Assembly: GCA_023374025.1 (NCBI GenBank)
Contig: SIJG01000009.1
Location: 1,429,558 to 1,493,557 of the forward strand
DNA length: 64,000 nt
DNA from: Heterodera schachtii
Taxonomy: Eukaryota; Nematoda; Chromadorea; Rhabditida; Heteroderidae
Direction of reading: 5' to 3'
The translations under genes and the position numbers were made by a program. Within the stretch, counting starts at the first letter, position 1. Every line of letters begins with the position of its first letter. Positions 8,291-21,508 of this stretch are shown here, in pieces. Below the pieces are notes generated by a model that did no database searches, was not told the DNA's origin, and worked only from the letters and a program-made list of their open reading frames with translations.

Positions 8291-10918
8291 GTAGCTCACC
8301 AAAAATCTGACCTAAATAAATCAACTTAAAATTATTGTCATTTGCCGCCAAAAATACGCGAGTCAACTACTTTAACTTATGTGCGAATTTTTAAATATAA
8401 TTAATTTAGGTTTCCTTTATCAAAATCATTAAAAATTTACATAAAGACAGAAAATAATGTTAAATTTAATTTGTATCATTAATGGTAATTTTTGAAAAAG
8501 AAACAAATACTGCCCGAAGAACTTTATCAATGTTTTAAAAACCAACGAGCTTCGATATTGCATTTGAGCTTGAACGAATGACAAGTTTACGAGATATAAT
8601 TAAAAATATTATTGCACTGAAATTATTCATATTAATGTTTAAAAATTTTTTATTTTTGATTCAAATTAAATTATATTAAACAAATTATGGACTGAAAAAT
8701 AATTATTTAAAAAAAATAAATCAGTTAAATGTAAATGAAATTAAGTAAAAATATTATGAAATAGCATGTTAGTAAAAATGAAACAAACTGATATAAGAAA
8801 TTAAATTAAAAACTGAAGTGAAGGAAGCTTGGAGAAATTGGAACTTAAGAACGGGGATTATTTAAACACTTTTAAGCATTAATTCAAATAAAAAAAATTA
8901 TCTATTAAAACAATCTCCGTCATTTCCCAAGCGAAATAATAAAAAAAAAGGTTACCAAAACCCATAAAGAATAACTTCATTATTTTTTAAAAATTTAGTT
9001 CAAAATCAAGAATATTAAGACCTTCCTTAAAAATAAAATAAAATGATTTAACTCAAATTTCTAAATATGATTCGCACTAAATAAAGGTTCACTGAAAAAC
9101 CTACAATACAAGGATATCATCAAAAATATAATAAGTAATATTAAATTCTTGCTAACAATATTATGCAATTTATCTACTGGGTACTAAATAAATATTTAAT
9201 ATTTAAAAAATCATCGAAATTGTCAACAGATAATTACTAATTTAATAATAATTAAACAACCATAAACTCACAAATTTTAAAAATGAAAGAATAAAGAACA
9301 AAAAATATCGTGAAGCATGATATAGCAATAAATATGAATTAATAAGAGATACATAGTTAATAATATTGCGTTAATTTATAATTAATCTCTTTTTTTCTTT
9401 AATTAAAAAATTGCATCATTTCCCAGAAGCGGCAGACACCAAAAGAAATTTAATAATGTAAACCAATATTAATTAAAAATTTACATTCGTGCAAACCTAA
9501 TTAACATTTGACCTACAATGCAATTTTAAATTTTCGAAAACGAAAGAAGCTAGTATACGTATCAATTCTTGCAATTTACGCAAGATTAAATATTGGTACA
9601 ATTAAATAATAATCAAATAAATAATTATAACAAAATAATTTATTGTTAAAAAATGTTACAGTACATATTATGAGCCAACAAAATTGAATAAAAAATATTG
9701 ACAAATTGATTAAAATTTAACTTTTACTATGTATAAATAAATATATTTAAACGAAAAAAATAATTTAAAAAGAGCAAAAAAAAAACTATAAGAATATTGG
9801 GTAATTGCATAATCGAAGTGGCTTTATCGAAGTGGCTTTTTTGGGAATGGTCTTCAATAAAATAAAGGCCTACTCACCATGGTGCGGGGTTCAGCATGGA
9901 GGCTTAATGAACATATAAATATCAAAGTAATTAACAATTATTCTCAAATTAAAATATTATATTTTGAGCTTTAATATTAAAATTAATGAAATGAAAAAAT
10001 ACGAACATAAGGAGGAATGAGATCTCTATATTCATGTGGAATTGTCCAGCATATAATAAATATACTTTTAAATAATTTAAAATTAAAGTTCGGGTTATGA
10101 ACATTTATGGTGGCCATTCCAAGTTATTATTTATAAAAAACAAAACTCAGAAAAAATTGTTGGTTTTTAAAAAATTTATTGTACCAAATTAAATCATTCT
10201 AGCTTGAATGAAGAACCGATCCATGTGAAAAAATTAAAATAATAATTAATTAACGAATAAATAAAAACAAATAAAAATTCAACGAGTAAAATTTGACTTA
10301 TTGAAGAAATGTTGAAGTCGAAATATAAACAAATTATTTGAAAGAGATCGTCTTTTATATATAGATTAATTAATATTTTATTATAAAGTAAGGATAATCA
10401 ATTCTAAATAAAAAGTAAACTTTGTTAAAATATTAAAAATATAAGTAAATACCATAACGGAAATGTTAGAAGTGCACGATGGCTCATGAACATGGAAATT
10501 TTTAATATGATAGTAGGTAAAATTAATTGATAGAAAACAAAGAATATGATAATTATAATTAAAAACATAATTTAATTCAAGTTTACCTAAACAATTAATA
10601 AATATACTAACAAATTAAACATCCACTATTTGGAAAACACTTTTAAAAAATAGTAAATTTAATAAGAATTTGCTCAGCAACTCAAACTAGACAAATTCCT
10701 CTTGTTAGAACAATAATAAAACTATTTTAATAACTATACCTAATTGCTAGAGTATGTTAAAATCAGGCAATCAAAAGAGACCAAACATTGCCAAATATGC
10801 TTAATTAAAAAGTAATTTAAAAAATCTGCTTCTCTTGCTGAATTTTTATAAGAATGATCAAAATAATATTTTGAAATTTTACCATTAGTCAATGAATTAG
10901 TCATTTTCCAATTCAGCT
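8291..10918. other. AT-rich desert
   Basis: No gene is supported. The sequence is dominated by A/T with scattered ATAAATAAA runs. A 14-bp tandem pair, ATCGAAGTGGCTTT, lies at 9812-9839. From about 10865 a repeat resumes that matches 36815 onward (TTACCATTNGTCAATGAATT) and is interrupted at about 10915. Confidence 0.6.
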
Positions 10919-12108
10919 GAGAGACCGGACCGGTCGGTTTTTTTCGGTATATTTCGATTTTCGGAAAAAAACCGACCGAGAAATTTTTGAGTTTTCGGTT
11001 TCGATTTTTAACCGAAACCGACCGACCGAAATATTCAAAAACCGAAACAATCGACCGACTTTTATGAAAAATGAGTTGGCCATTTCTTAACAAAATTCAT
11101 TAAAAATTCTTAAAAATTTTCCCCCGGAGGCACCTATCGGCACCGCCGTCCCAAAGTTATGGCAAACGGAACCGAAAAAGCCATGAAAATGTTTTGTCCA
11201 TAACTTTTTTTTTGTAATCTGAAATTTTTTTTTTTAATTTTGAAAGATAATAGAAAACATAAAGTGCTATCGAATGATACCAAAAATATTTAATTTGGTT
11301 TAATAATGATAAAATTATTAGCAACAGTGCCGAAAGTATTGGCACTGAACTGGGAAGCCCCCCTTTTTGATTCGGGTATTTGAAAAAAAAGTTACGGGTT
11401 TAAACTGAAAACAAAAATGCGAATTCAGTCACTGGCGATCGGCTGGCCCATGATCAATCGTTGGAGAAACAAGAAGGATATTTTCGGGATGGAATCGGGA
11501 ATTGGGGTTTTGGGATGGGTTTGAGGGGAATAATTTCAAATTCAACACCACTTTATTTTAAAGTCAAATACTAACTGTTCGTTTATAACGACAGCTTTAA
11601 AATCAAGGGGAATCAAAGTTTGGAGAATTTATTAGGAAATTAAGAGACAATTCATAAAAACATAAAGAATGATTCAGCATAAAACGAAAAACTTAAATCA
11701 ATCGAATGAAATACAAACTTGAAAAATAAAAAATGACAACAAATAAATATTTGAGTGGGAAAATAACGCGAAAAATAATCGTCGCTACTAGAAATTTTTT
11801 AAAAATTTTCCAACTTATACTATACAATTCGATAGATAGTCAATAGCTCTACAATTTTGCTCACAAATCAGAGGAGACTTTTAGGCAATTTCTGTTTATA
11901 AAAATGGTTTCTTGCATTTTTAGAAAAACAAATAAACAAATTCAAAAAAACCGAAATAAAACGAAAAATTTTCTTCGGTTTACCGATTTCGGTTTTTTAA
12001 CCGAAACCGTTCGACCGAGAAATTTTTTGAGTTTTTCGGTTTTTTTTCGGTTTCGATTTTTTCGCTTTTATACCGAAACCGTCGACCGACCCTCTTGTCC
12101 GGTCTCTA
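10919..12108. mobile_element. 1.19-kb element with AGAGACCGGAC inverted termini
   Basis: AGAGACCGGAC (10920-10930) and its exact reverse complement (12097-12107) bound the segment. Both ends carry blocks of ACCGACCG / TTTCGGTTT words (10921-11060 and 11950-12096). The flanking DNA is a repeat that is continuous elsewhere: 10870-10915 and 12175-12210 together match 36815-36870, so material was inserted here. An exact target duplication was not found and about 65 bp at 12109-12174 are unexplained. A nested or two-step insertion is therefore possible. The interior holds stem-loop copy 4 and an inverted TCGATAGC repeat. Confidence 0.55.
11123..11152 (-). repeat. GNNA stem-loop repeat, copy 4
   Basis: The motif lies on the minus strand: GGTGCC-GATA-GGTGCC. 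The inner stem keeps pairing with G-T wobbles, and the loop is GATA. It lies inside the 10919-12108 element. Confidence 0.6.
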
Positions 12109-14528
12109 TTAATTACAAAATTAAATATATTTATGAATTGGTAATCGCAACAAGAGGTTTAAATCTGTGAGAAATGGGAACGACATTGCATATTGTGCTT
12201 CTCGGCGGGCATTAAGCATGGTAAATATCGGTCATAGGTCCCAATCTCAAAATTGCTTAAAAACGGTCAGAATCGATGTAAAAAGGCTAGAAATGGGTAG
12301 GAACAATAGAATTAGGGGCGCGCTTGCCCTTTTTCAGGTTGAAAAAGTGCCGGGCAAACAGAAAAAAGAAAGTGTTTTTCGTACTATTTAGAGCATGGAG
12401 AAGCCAGGAAAAAAAATGCATTTGCATATTTTTGGCAGCCCTGCTGATCACGAATATGAGCTTTATTTGGCAAATACCGAATCCCGAACCCTAATTCGAA
12501 TAAAAATTCGATCCAGACATTTTAATCGAAGACAATCGAAATTTCGCAAAAGGGAGCATTTAATTTTTATTTATAAAATTCAGCAAAATTAAAATGAAAA
12601 GTTTTATTACTTTAATAAGTAAAAAAATAAATAATTTAAGAATTGATAAGAAAACAAAAATATAATGGAAAATATTCAAGATCATAAACAAAATATTAGA
12701 TAAATAAAAATTTAAAATTCAAAAAGCAGAGAAAATTATTAAATTGATATTATTTAATATTTACAAAATTAGTCAAAATATAATCAGATGTATGGTTGAT
12801 TGTGCTGTACTGAGCGCCAAAAATAAAAACTAATTTTCCACAAATAAGCAATACACAAAAATGCAAATTTATATGTAAATGGGATAATTGAATATATTTG
12901 CAGTTTTATTTATCTGAAATATTATTATATAATCAAGTGAAATGCCTTGTTTTGGTCGGGATTCATTCTTGACCACTTATTGTCAACAGTCTACTCTCAC
13001 ATGAAAATTTGGTATTGTACGTGCAAGAAATAACAAACGAATTAGTAAAAATGATATAGCAAAGAATTTTAAAAGTCTAATTGTTTTTTACAGGTGTGCC
13101 AATATTAAATAAAAAATCGGAAAGAACTTTTGGGACACACTAGTATTTAGATGAACATGCTCAACGTTCTATTCAATGCCAATTTATTGGTTTGCCAAAT
13201 TCAGAAATTCGATCGAGAGAAATTTAGCAATGGGGTATTTTTATCTAATACTTTAGGCACCGTTTATAGGTAATTTTAAATTTCAAATTATTTCGCGGGA
13301 AATGAAGAAACAATTAAACAAATTTAGAAATGAATATAAAAGAAATCAAAACATTTTAAAATGAATAAACTACTCATAATTTATTTAAAATATGTGAATT
13401 AAACATAAATAATTAATAAAAATTTCGATTAAAAAATTATGTATTAATTGTTTATTTTTAATAAAATATTATTTGAAGGAGTTGTTTAACAATTTAACAT
13501 CATTAATCAGTAAACTTTAATGATGTAAAATTTATTTTAAAACTCTGCTAATTAAAGAAAGTAAGCCAGAAAAGCTTGAAACAAGGCATGTGATTAAATA
13601 AATATTATATCACTAATTAAACAGAAATAAAATTTTAATAAAATAATAAATTGTAATATGAATGAGTGTAATAATAAATTTCACCTTGCTGAGAAGGATT
13701 AATATAATTTTTTAATCCTATACCTTTTCTTGAAAGACGAACTCTAACTTAAATAAATAAAAATAAAAGCATTTGTTTAAAATTTTATTAAATAAATAAG
13801 AATAACTGAAGCTTATTTATTAATTGGTTTCTTTTGATAAAGCAAATCGCGGAATTTTGAGATCTTCTATGCAATGAATTTATAAATTAAACTGTTTGGT
13901 CGCAAATTATTTAATTAGGCGAATATAAATTAAGGTAAATTAGCTCATTAATTCATATCAATGTTCAAAAAATTTTATATTATTAAATGAAGAGGAAGGA
14001 AAAAATGAAATGTTATTAAAAAAAAAATTTAAAAAAAATAATTAAAAAACAGACCCTGAGAGCAATATTTCAACACTAAAAATCACCTTTTGTCGCATCT
14101 TTTCCCGTTTTATTCATATTAAATTATATTAATAAATTTAAATGGAATATAAAATTAATTTCTTTTAAGAATAACAGTAAATGAAAAAAGTAAAAATGTT
14201 ATAAATATCACATTAATAAAGAAATAAACTAATGCAAAAATTTATATAGCAAAAAATTCAAATTTTACGAACTAATAAAATTTAACCATTATAATAAGAA
14301 AATTAAAAGTAAAAATTTTAAAAATAATTTATAAAGTCCATGCGAGAAACCGCCTCCTCTTTCTGGTCTTCCTCGGTCAGAAAACATTTTGGAGCGAATT
14401 TTGGCACCGCAATTTCACTCTCAAAAAAAATTTTTATGATCCGTTGCCTAAAAATAAAATAAAATGTTGAATATAATTAGAAATAAATCTTCAAAGGTAT
14501 TGGTTTTAATATTTAAAATATCTTAAAT
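12109..14528. other. AT-rich desert with decayed repeat islands
   Basis: No intact gene is seen. At 12175-12215 is a copy of the ACGACATTGCATATTGTGCT island that recurs at 36840 and 49600. A GCTGATCACGAATATGA motif lies at 12445. At 13138-13230 a frame reads DEHAQRSIQCQFIGLPNSE. A related frame, AQRSVNCKFIGRPSSD, lies on the minus strand at 19240-19300, so this is protein-level similarity between two non-coding-looking regions. Confidence 0.5.
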
Positions 14529-14690
14529 AATTTACACAAAAACTAATATCAAAGAAATTTTTCCGCACAACCATTTTTGTCGTATAAGCGTAAAAGGAAA
14601 AAAGATTGGAATAATAAAAATTAACATAAATTATAATGATAATTATAAAAAAAAAATTTAAAAAAAAAATGGAACTTGTGACAAAATTTA
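14529..14690 (+). repeat. Diverged repeat R6, copy 1
   Basis: This matches 44395-44525: AACATCAAAGAAATTTTT-like, TTTGTCGTATA, then ATTGGAATAATAAAAA. It is AT-rich and old, with no shared open frame. Confidence 0.5.
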
Positions 14691-17600
14691 AATGCAAAAA
14701 AATTAAACCAGTACATAAAATTTAACTTTTGTCTATGTTGCATGAGAAAATTAAGATATGCACTTTCTAACAGGAAATCAGTAAAAACCTTGAATATTTT
14801 ACAAATTTTTACAAATTACTTGTATAAAAAAGTTCATAAAGAATGATAACTAATTAATATTTTTATTCAGAAATATTTATTTAATTATATAAATATTAAA
14901 ATGAAAGAAATAAATTTACAATTCCAAAATAGTATAATTTAAAAAAAGAAATATTAAAAACAAAGTAACCATAAAACTTCTCAAGGAAATTCATAAAATA
15001 AAACTAAATTTATATTTTTTGAGTTTATTTAATATCCTTCATAATCCATGGAATAAATGATTCAAGGAGTACAAGATGTAACTGAGATAAAAAAGCAAAT
15101 GAAAAAATAAACACAAAAAACAGAAATTAATAATAATTAATGTATTTTACTGTAAAAACAGCGTGCCTCTTCTCTATTTTATCTCATAAAGAATTAAAAT
15201 TTTCATCGGTTCGGTAAAAACATATATAAAAATTAAGAAAGATCAAATAAGAAGAATATAATGGAAGCAAATTTACTAAATTCAAAAAATAATTTGTGAT
15301 AATAATCTCAATTATCATTTAAATTTAATATTGCTTATTCCTGAGTTTATAAGGAAGGATAAATGAACAGCACTTTATATAAAAAAAAAGGCAGGCAATA
15401 ATCATTTACTAAAAAATTATTTTCATTCTTTGAATCAGTCAATCCGAACTTCGAATATGAAGAGCGTAAAATAGAAGAAAGACAATTCATTTAACCACCT
15501 AATATGCTAGGAAGCAAAAATTAATATTATAAAAAACATAAAAATACAATTAACTGAGATTAATTAAAAAATGCAAGAAATATATTACGAATCAACACGT
15601 AAAAATGTGACTATTTTTAATATTTTATTTATATGAAAATTTTTAAGAACTCGGTTAATCTTTTTACTTAACAAATAAATGATATCAAATGGATAAATGA
15701 ATAATGGATCATATAAAAGCATATATATCCTTTATAAATAATATGTAAACATTATAATTTTTTACATTAAAATTCTCGTTTTATTTAATGTTTAATAAAA
15801 AATATGTAAAAACCTGGGATACGCGTTTCATTGCCAAATTGATTATGTACAGCATGAAACAGAATTACAATCAAAATGGATTCTTTATACTATACCAAAA
15901 ATAGCATATAATAAAAACACAAAAAAAAATCTTTCTGTTTTTGTCATATATAAATGAAAATAACGTTATCTTAAAAATGAAGTAATTATAACAAAATCAG
16001 TGAAATTTAAATTTATTATTATTTTATAAAGTTACGTGGGGAAAATATCTTAATGTTAAATTTTAGCAAATAGAAATTTATGCATAAAATTAAAAAATTG
16101 ATTAAGCAAGTTTGAATGATGTTTATCATACATTAACGGCACCACCACTCAGTTAAGGAGTGAGTGAACCTCCCAATTGCCTGCCGGGATGAGTCCCGAC
16201 TCCGACCGAATTTGGTGATTGCCCAAAGGGAAGGGTAATTTTCCTCTGTCCAAAGGAGATGGACGAAAGGAAGGGCACAATATTTGGAAGAAAGCCATTT
16301 TAATTTCGAAAGAAAAATTATTCAGTAAATTGTTTTTCATGATATTTAAGCAAAATGAATTATTTTTATAAACAATTTTGTTATATCAAGCGAATTTAAT
16401 TAATTTAAATACTTTGGGTGTAACATAAGTTCTGTCGTCTTAAATGTTTAAAAATTCCAAAATTCATAAATCCGAAATTTTTGCGCTTATTTTAACAATT
16501 CGTTTGTTGTTTTATTTATCATTGTCTTTTCTTTAATTTCATAATTAGGGATGCGACTTTTAGTGACGAAAATTCCGAAATAGTTATAAATGAAATTCAC
16601 GGTTTTTTGGGGAAGCAAATTTTGGTGTTAACATACATTAATTTAAAACAGATATATTTCTATAATTTCCTTCAATCTGAAGCAAGACGATATAATGCCG
16701 CTGTTTTTGAGACATGAGAATAATAATACTTTTAAATATAGAATTAATTTAATAAATTATATAGATTATTTAATTTTAAGAATGACAATTTTAATAGAAA
16801 TTGCTATTTAATATATAGTAATAAATTATAATTTTGAGATTTTCGATAGTATAAAAGCAAATGGTATTATTTTAAATATTTATGATAATTTATTAGTTGC
16901 TGCTTCACGAAAATTGTATATCGTTTAAAATAAGAAATAAACGTAAACATTCAAATATTTTTTCGAGAAATTGTAAACGGAAACAAAAAATATTTATTAT
17001 AACAAAAAATAGGATATAATGTAATCAAAATTACCTATTTTAAGTATAAAAATTGTTAATAAGGTATTTTGACTAATAATAATTTTGCTTATTTAAATAA
17101 TATAAACTTAATAAATCTATCGAAAATTGTTTATAAAATTAAAAGACCCTAAGATAGCCCAAAAACAATGACTAAATATTTCTCAGAACTGTAATTAAAA
17201 AATTAAAAAAATAAGTGAGAGTGAACAATGAGCTTATTTAGAATTATTAATTTTGTTATAAAGAAAAAATTTTAAATAAAGTAAATTAATTAATTTAACC
17301 AGAATTTGATTTGATCGAATTGACCGAACATTCACGACTTAACTTTCTTTGGATCAAGTGAAGCACTAACAACAGTATAACATAATTAATTTTATGTATT
17401 AATATACAAAATAATTAAAAGACCATTTTTAACTGTATAAATAGTAGACGATAACAATTTACACTCATTCTTTTTTCTTATTTCATAAAAATTCAAATGC
17501 AAAATTTTTAAGAATAAAATTTTTTAAATTTAACCTATTATTTCCGCACTTAACTATCTGCAAATCAATAGGCTAGTGAGATATTTTTGTTTTTGGTTTT

Positions 17601-19970
17601 TAATATTTGAGATTGATGAAAATATTGTAAATGGAGGTTGAAAATTATGATGAAAAATAAAGAAAATTGGCTAAACATAGTCAATTATAAAAATTTATTT
17701 CTTAAAAACAATCATTATTTAAAAATTAATTGGCCTTCATAATAACAAAACAATTGTTAAAAAAAAATTGATCGAGAAGATAAATTTTAAAATTTGATAA
17801 AAAATGCGTATAAGCTGAAACTTTAATAAAATATCGAAAAATTCTGCCAAGAATTTATTGTAATTTTATTTTATTAAGAACAAAGTTCAATTATTAAATA
17901 AATATCAAAACAAATATAAATTTGAAAGAATTAGTTGAAGAATTAAATGATAAACTCTTAATAATATTGATGTTTAAGTAAATTGTTGTCCCCTTTTATT
18001 TGTTGTCCTTGGTGCACTCACAATTTATGTTTTGAGCATTTCTTCACTTTTTGGAATTCAAATAATTTTACAAATTTAATGGTCTATTAATTTAAATAAT
18101 TTAAAGGCACAGAATGAACACGAATGAAATAGATGGTATAATAAATGCCAAATAATTCTAAAATGGAGGAAAATTATAAAAAATGAGCCAAAATTATTTA
18201 TTTTTATTTGGTAGAATAAAACGAATATTAAAAAAGTGCTTGAACAGATTATCAAAAATAGAAAAACAATTATAAAATACCAAGATAATTCATGAATTAA
18301 TTTATATGACTAATATTTAAAAATATAAATAAATATTTTTTGAACTTGGAAATAATATTTTTCACAATGGGCTGCTGGGACCATTAAAAAAAACTTTAGA
18401 AGAATTTAAAGAAAAGGAACAAATAATTAAAACAAAATAGTGATTAATTGTATGAAAAGATAACGAGTGAAAAGTATCATTCTCTAATTAAAATTTAACG
18501 AGTTTTTTTAATAAAAAAATGCAAATTTTCAAAGATCATTAAAAATTGAATTGAATATAAAGTGCAAAAAAACCTGTCAGAAAACATAAATATCAGCCTA
18601 AACATAAGCGCATGCATTTAAACTGAATTATTAATTCTAAATATTTAATTATAAATTTTCCAATAAGATGATTAAAATAATTTCCAGAGCAACAAAAATT
18701 TACATACAAAGAAAAGGAATGTTTATAAATATTAATTAACAAAATGCTTTTTAATAACAAAACTTGCGGTAGAGTTAAATGCTTTTTAATTAAAAATGCC
18801 CCTCATATATTTTCAATCAAATTGTTAAACTTTATAAAACAATTAAAAATAGCGACAACCAACAGAAATAAATAAAAAATAAACATCTTCAAATTTGTTG
18901 TACTCTTTTTATTAACTACAATTATTTGCATCTTTTTTATAGCGCATTTGAGAACGTATTAAAATGAATCAAAATTGAAATAGAAAAAAGTAATTCTTTG
19001 ATAAAACTTCTTTAGAAAATTTTTAATGCAGTGACAAAACTCACATGGTTGGCAGAATTTATTAAAAACCAATTTTCAAAAGAATATTCAAGCTGAGCTT
19101 ATCGGCTCCACCGAGCCGCCTTTCTTTCAATTATAATTAGACGAAAATATCGGAATTTTGACGCCTCAAAAAATATGGGGGAACGGAAATTGGAATTTCG
19201 AACTCAAAAATGATGGAAACTCTCATTTTCATTGTCTGAACTTGGTCGACCAATAAATTTGCAATTAACTGAACGTTGAGCACGTTCTCTCAATGTGGCT
19301 TTTCAGAAGTTATATTTTTTAATTTGTCAATAAAAATTCAAAATTCAAAAGTGAAATAAAAATAAAATGCATCCGAGAATTGGTTTTATTTAAATTAAAA
19401 AAGCCAAACTGTAACTTGAAAATATGAAAATTGACTTAAATATTAGAAACATGAAAATGAAGCTCGATCAATTGAAAACTGCATTAAAAAAAGATTTTCT
19501 ATAAATTAAATTTGGGTTATTCGGAAATTTTAAATAAATAATAGAAAGAAAATCAAAATCTAAAAAGAAACCTAATGGAAATTATTTTGGGAATGCGAAT
19601 AAATATTCAAATAAATATAAAAATATATAAAAATTAGAAATTCATAAAATTAAAAATAACTGTTATTTCATGAATATGCTTATCATTTCTTGGTAGTCCA
19701 TAATAAGTAAATATTTGTCCTTTTCTATGTCAAATTGTACATAATTAAATATGCTTAATTTTATGGAAAATCAAATTACCTAATGTAAGAAAACAAAGAA
19801 GATAAAATAATTTCGATTGATCAAAGGGAAAAATAAAATATATGTAATTATTAAAAGAAAATTTATTGAAAACCCTATACAAAATAATTGTGTATAAAAT
19901 AGAATAATGAATGAAAATTAAACGAATTAATGATATAACAAACTCGATAAATATGAAAATTTACCATTTA
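14691..19970. other. AT-rich desert
   Basis: No gene is supported. A higher-GC island at 16149-16290 has a minus-strand open frame including RPSPLDRGKLPFPLGNHQIR and SESGLIPAGNWEVHSLLN. It looks coding-like but has no recognisable domain or partner exon. Another island at 19080-19290 includes the minus-strand AQRS relic. Repeat R5 copy 1 lies at 19741-19846 and matches 35465-35567 (AATTTTATGGAAAAT, CGATTGANCAAAGGGAAAAA). Confidence 0.5.
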
Positions 19971-20075
19971 AGATGGAGCGCAAGCGTCGCTGTGCTCATT
20001 GGATTCCACAAACCGGAGGCTGAAACTATCGAAAAAGAAAAGGGCCGCGATTTAAATTTTTGTTTTAATTACTTT

Positions 20076-20937
20076 GGTTAGCCGACATTTGCGGACCGAC
20101 TTTTGACCGAAATTTCGACATTTGCGACCGAAATGTCAAAAAAAAGAAAGAAACAAATTATAATCTATTTTCATTTAATTTATAAAACTTCCAAAATTAA
20201 ATTAATGACGATAAGCTGATATGTAAGTAGGCTTGTTCGAGGCGATCTGTCTCAATTGGAGAAAAATCTACTTGGGCATACCTTTTTTTTGTTTGTTTTT
20301 AATTTTCTTGACGGGAAGAAATACCCTTAACTAGATTGAAATTTTCTGACCAACATATTATTAAAGGTTCAATTTGACAAAAACATCGCTGTTTTTGTAA
20401 ACTGTTCAAAATTCAGAAACATATTCGTGTTTCACTTACTACACTTGGGCTAACCCAGCTTGAATTTTTATCTGTCATACCTCAGAATTAAATTAACAAT
20501 AAAACTTTATTTTTTATATTTTGGTCCAAAATTCGCCGTTCCAAAACTATAGACTTTCAGGAGATCACTCCTTAATGGTGATATGCAGTGAGTAAATTTT
20601 AGCCCCCAAATCGACTTGAAAAACGAAAATTTGGTAAAGTTTATATGAATTTTTCAGATTTCATTCGCTTCAACTGCGGAACTCATATAAGCATATTATA
20701 AAAATTCAATTTTGATTAACCAACTCTTCAAAAAATTTATTTTTTGTTTTTTAGACAATTCAATCCAGAAATGTCGGTCCGCAAATGTCCGTCCGCAAAT
20801 GTCGGTCCGCAAATGTCGGCCCGCAAATGTCGGTCCGCAAATGTCGGTCCGCAAAAGTCGGTCCGCAAATGTCGGTCCGCAAATGTCGGTCCGCAAATGT
20901 CGGTCCGCAAAAGTCGGTCCGCAAATGTCGCACTACG
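20076..20937. mobile_element. MULE-like non-autonomous element with 9-bp target duplication
   Basis: The exact 9-bp repeats AATTACTTT at 20067-20075 and 20938-20946 flank an 862-bp segment. Its termini share the inverted core CGACATTTGCGGACCGAC, diverging in the outer five to eight bases. A 9-bp duplication with long repeat-filled inverted ends is the habit of Mutator-like elements. There is no transposase; the interior is AT-rich. The 1.7-3.3 kb arrays are a related family. Confidence 0.6.
20769..20932 (+). repeat. 14-bp tandem array AAATGTCGGTCCGC
   Basis: About eleven units of AAATGTCGGTCCGC occur in a row with rare substitutions (AAAAGT, CGGCCC, CCGTCC). The array forms the right arm of the MULE-like element. 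The left arm (20079-20135) has only about three diverged inverted units, so the array expanded on one side. Open frames across it are artefacts of the repeat. Confidence 0.9.
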
Positions 20938-21013
20938 AATTACTTTATCTTATATATATCAACCAAATAACGGTAATTTTTTGAGTTTTTCAGAATAGAT
21001 GGACAGTTTTTAA

Positions 21014-21500
21014 TAGGATTGCTCCCCGAGCCCTCGGGGGCAAAATGTCGGGGGCCGGGGACCTCGGGGGGCGACATGTCGGGGGTCGGGGCGGGGAGGA
21101 GCTCAATTGTCGGGGGTCGGGGACCCCGATCGGGGAATGACCAAATTTTATTTTAACCCAAAAAACCATTTTTTCTTTTTAAATGCTCGTAAATCTTCTT
21201 TTTTTCATTTTAATCATCTGATTTCGTTAATGCCAGTAAGAGTGAGTCCAAGCTGGCCTTTGTACCAGGACTTCCATTTGTTCTTATTTAGAAGAATGTT
21301 CTGATTTTGGCAAGCGACTAAAATTATTCTGTTTCTTAAAAATGTTCATATTTTGTTAGGGTCGGGGAGTCGGGGGGTAAAAAGTCGGGGGCCGGGGACC
21401 TCGGGGAGCGACATGTCGGGGGTCGGGGCGGGGAATAGGCCCAAAAAAGTCGGGGATCGGGGTCGGGGACCGGGGAGCTCGGGGACGGGGAGCAACCCTA
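21014..21500. mobile_element. hAT-like element with perfect 8-bp duplication (TCGGGG word)
   Basis: The exact duplications GTTTTTAA at 21006-21013 and 21501-21508 flank a 487-bp segment. Its termini are TAGGATTGCTCCCCG (left) and, on the opposite strand, TAGGGTTGCTCCCCG (right). An 8-bp duplication and a TAGGG-type terminus fit hAT. The outer parts (21021-21136 and 21358-21490) consist of GTCGGGGGCCGGGGACCTCG-like words, and the centre is AT-rich. No transposase. Confidence 0.85.
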
Positions 21501-21508
21501 GTTTTTAA

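Noticed and set aside
20696..20984. Repetitive frames on both strands, such as SVRKCRSANVGPQM
   Set aside because: The 14-bp array is not a multiple of three and is open in several frames at once, so it is tandem-repeat DNA and not a protein.
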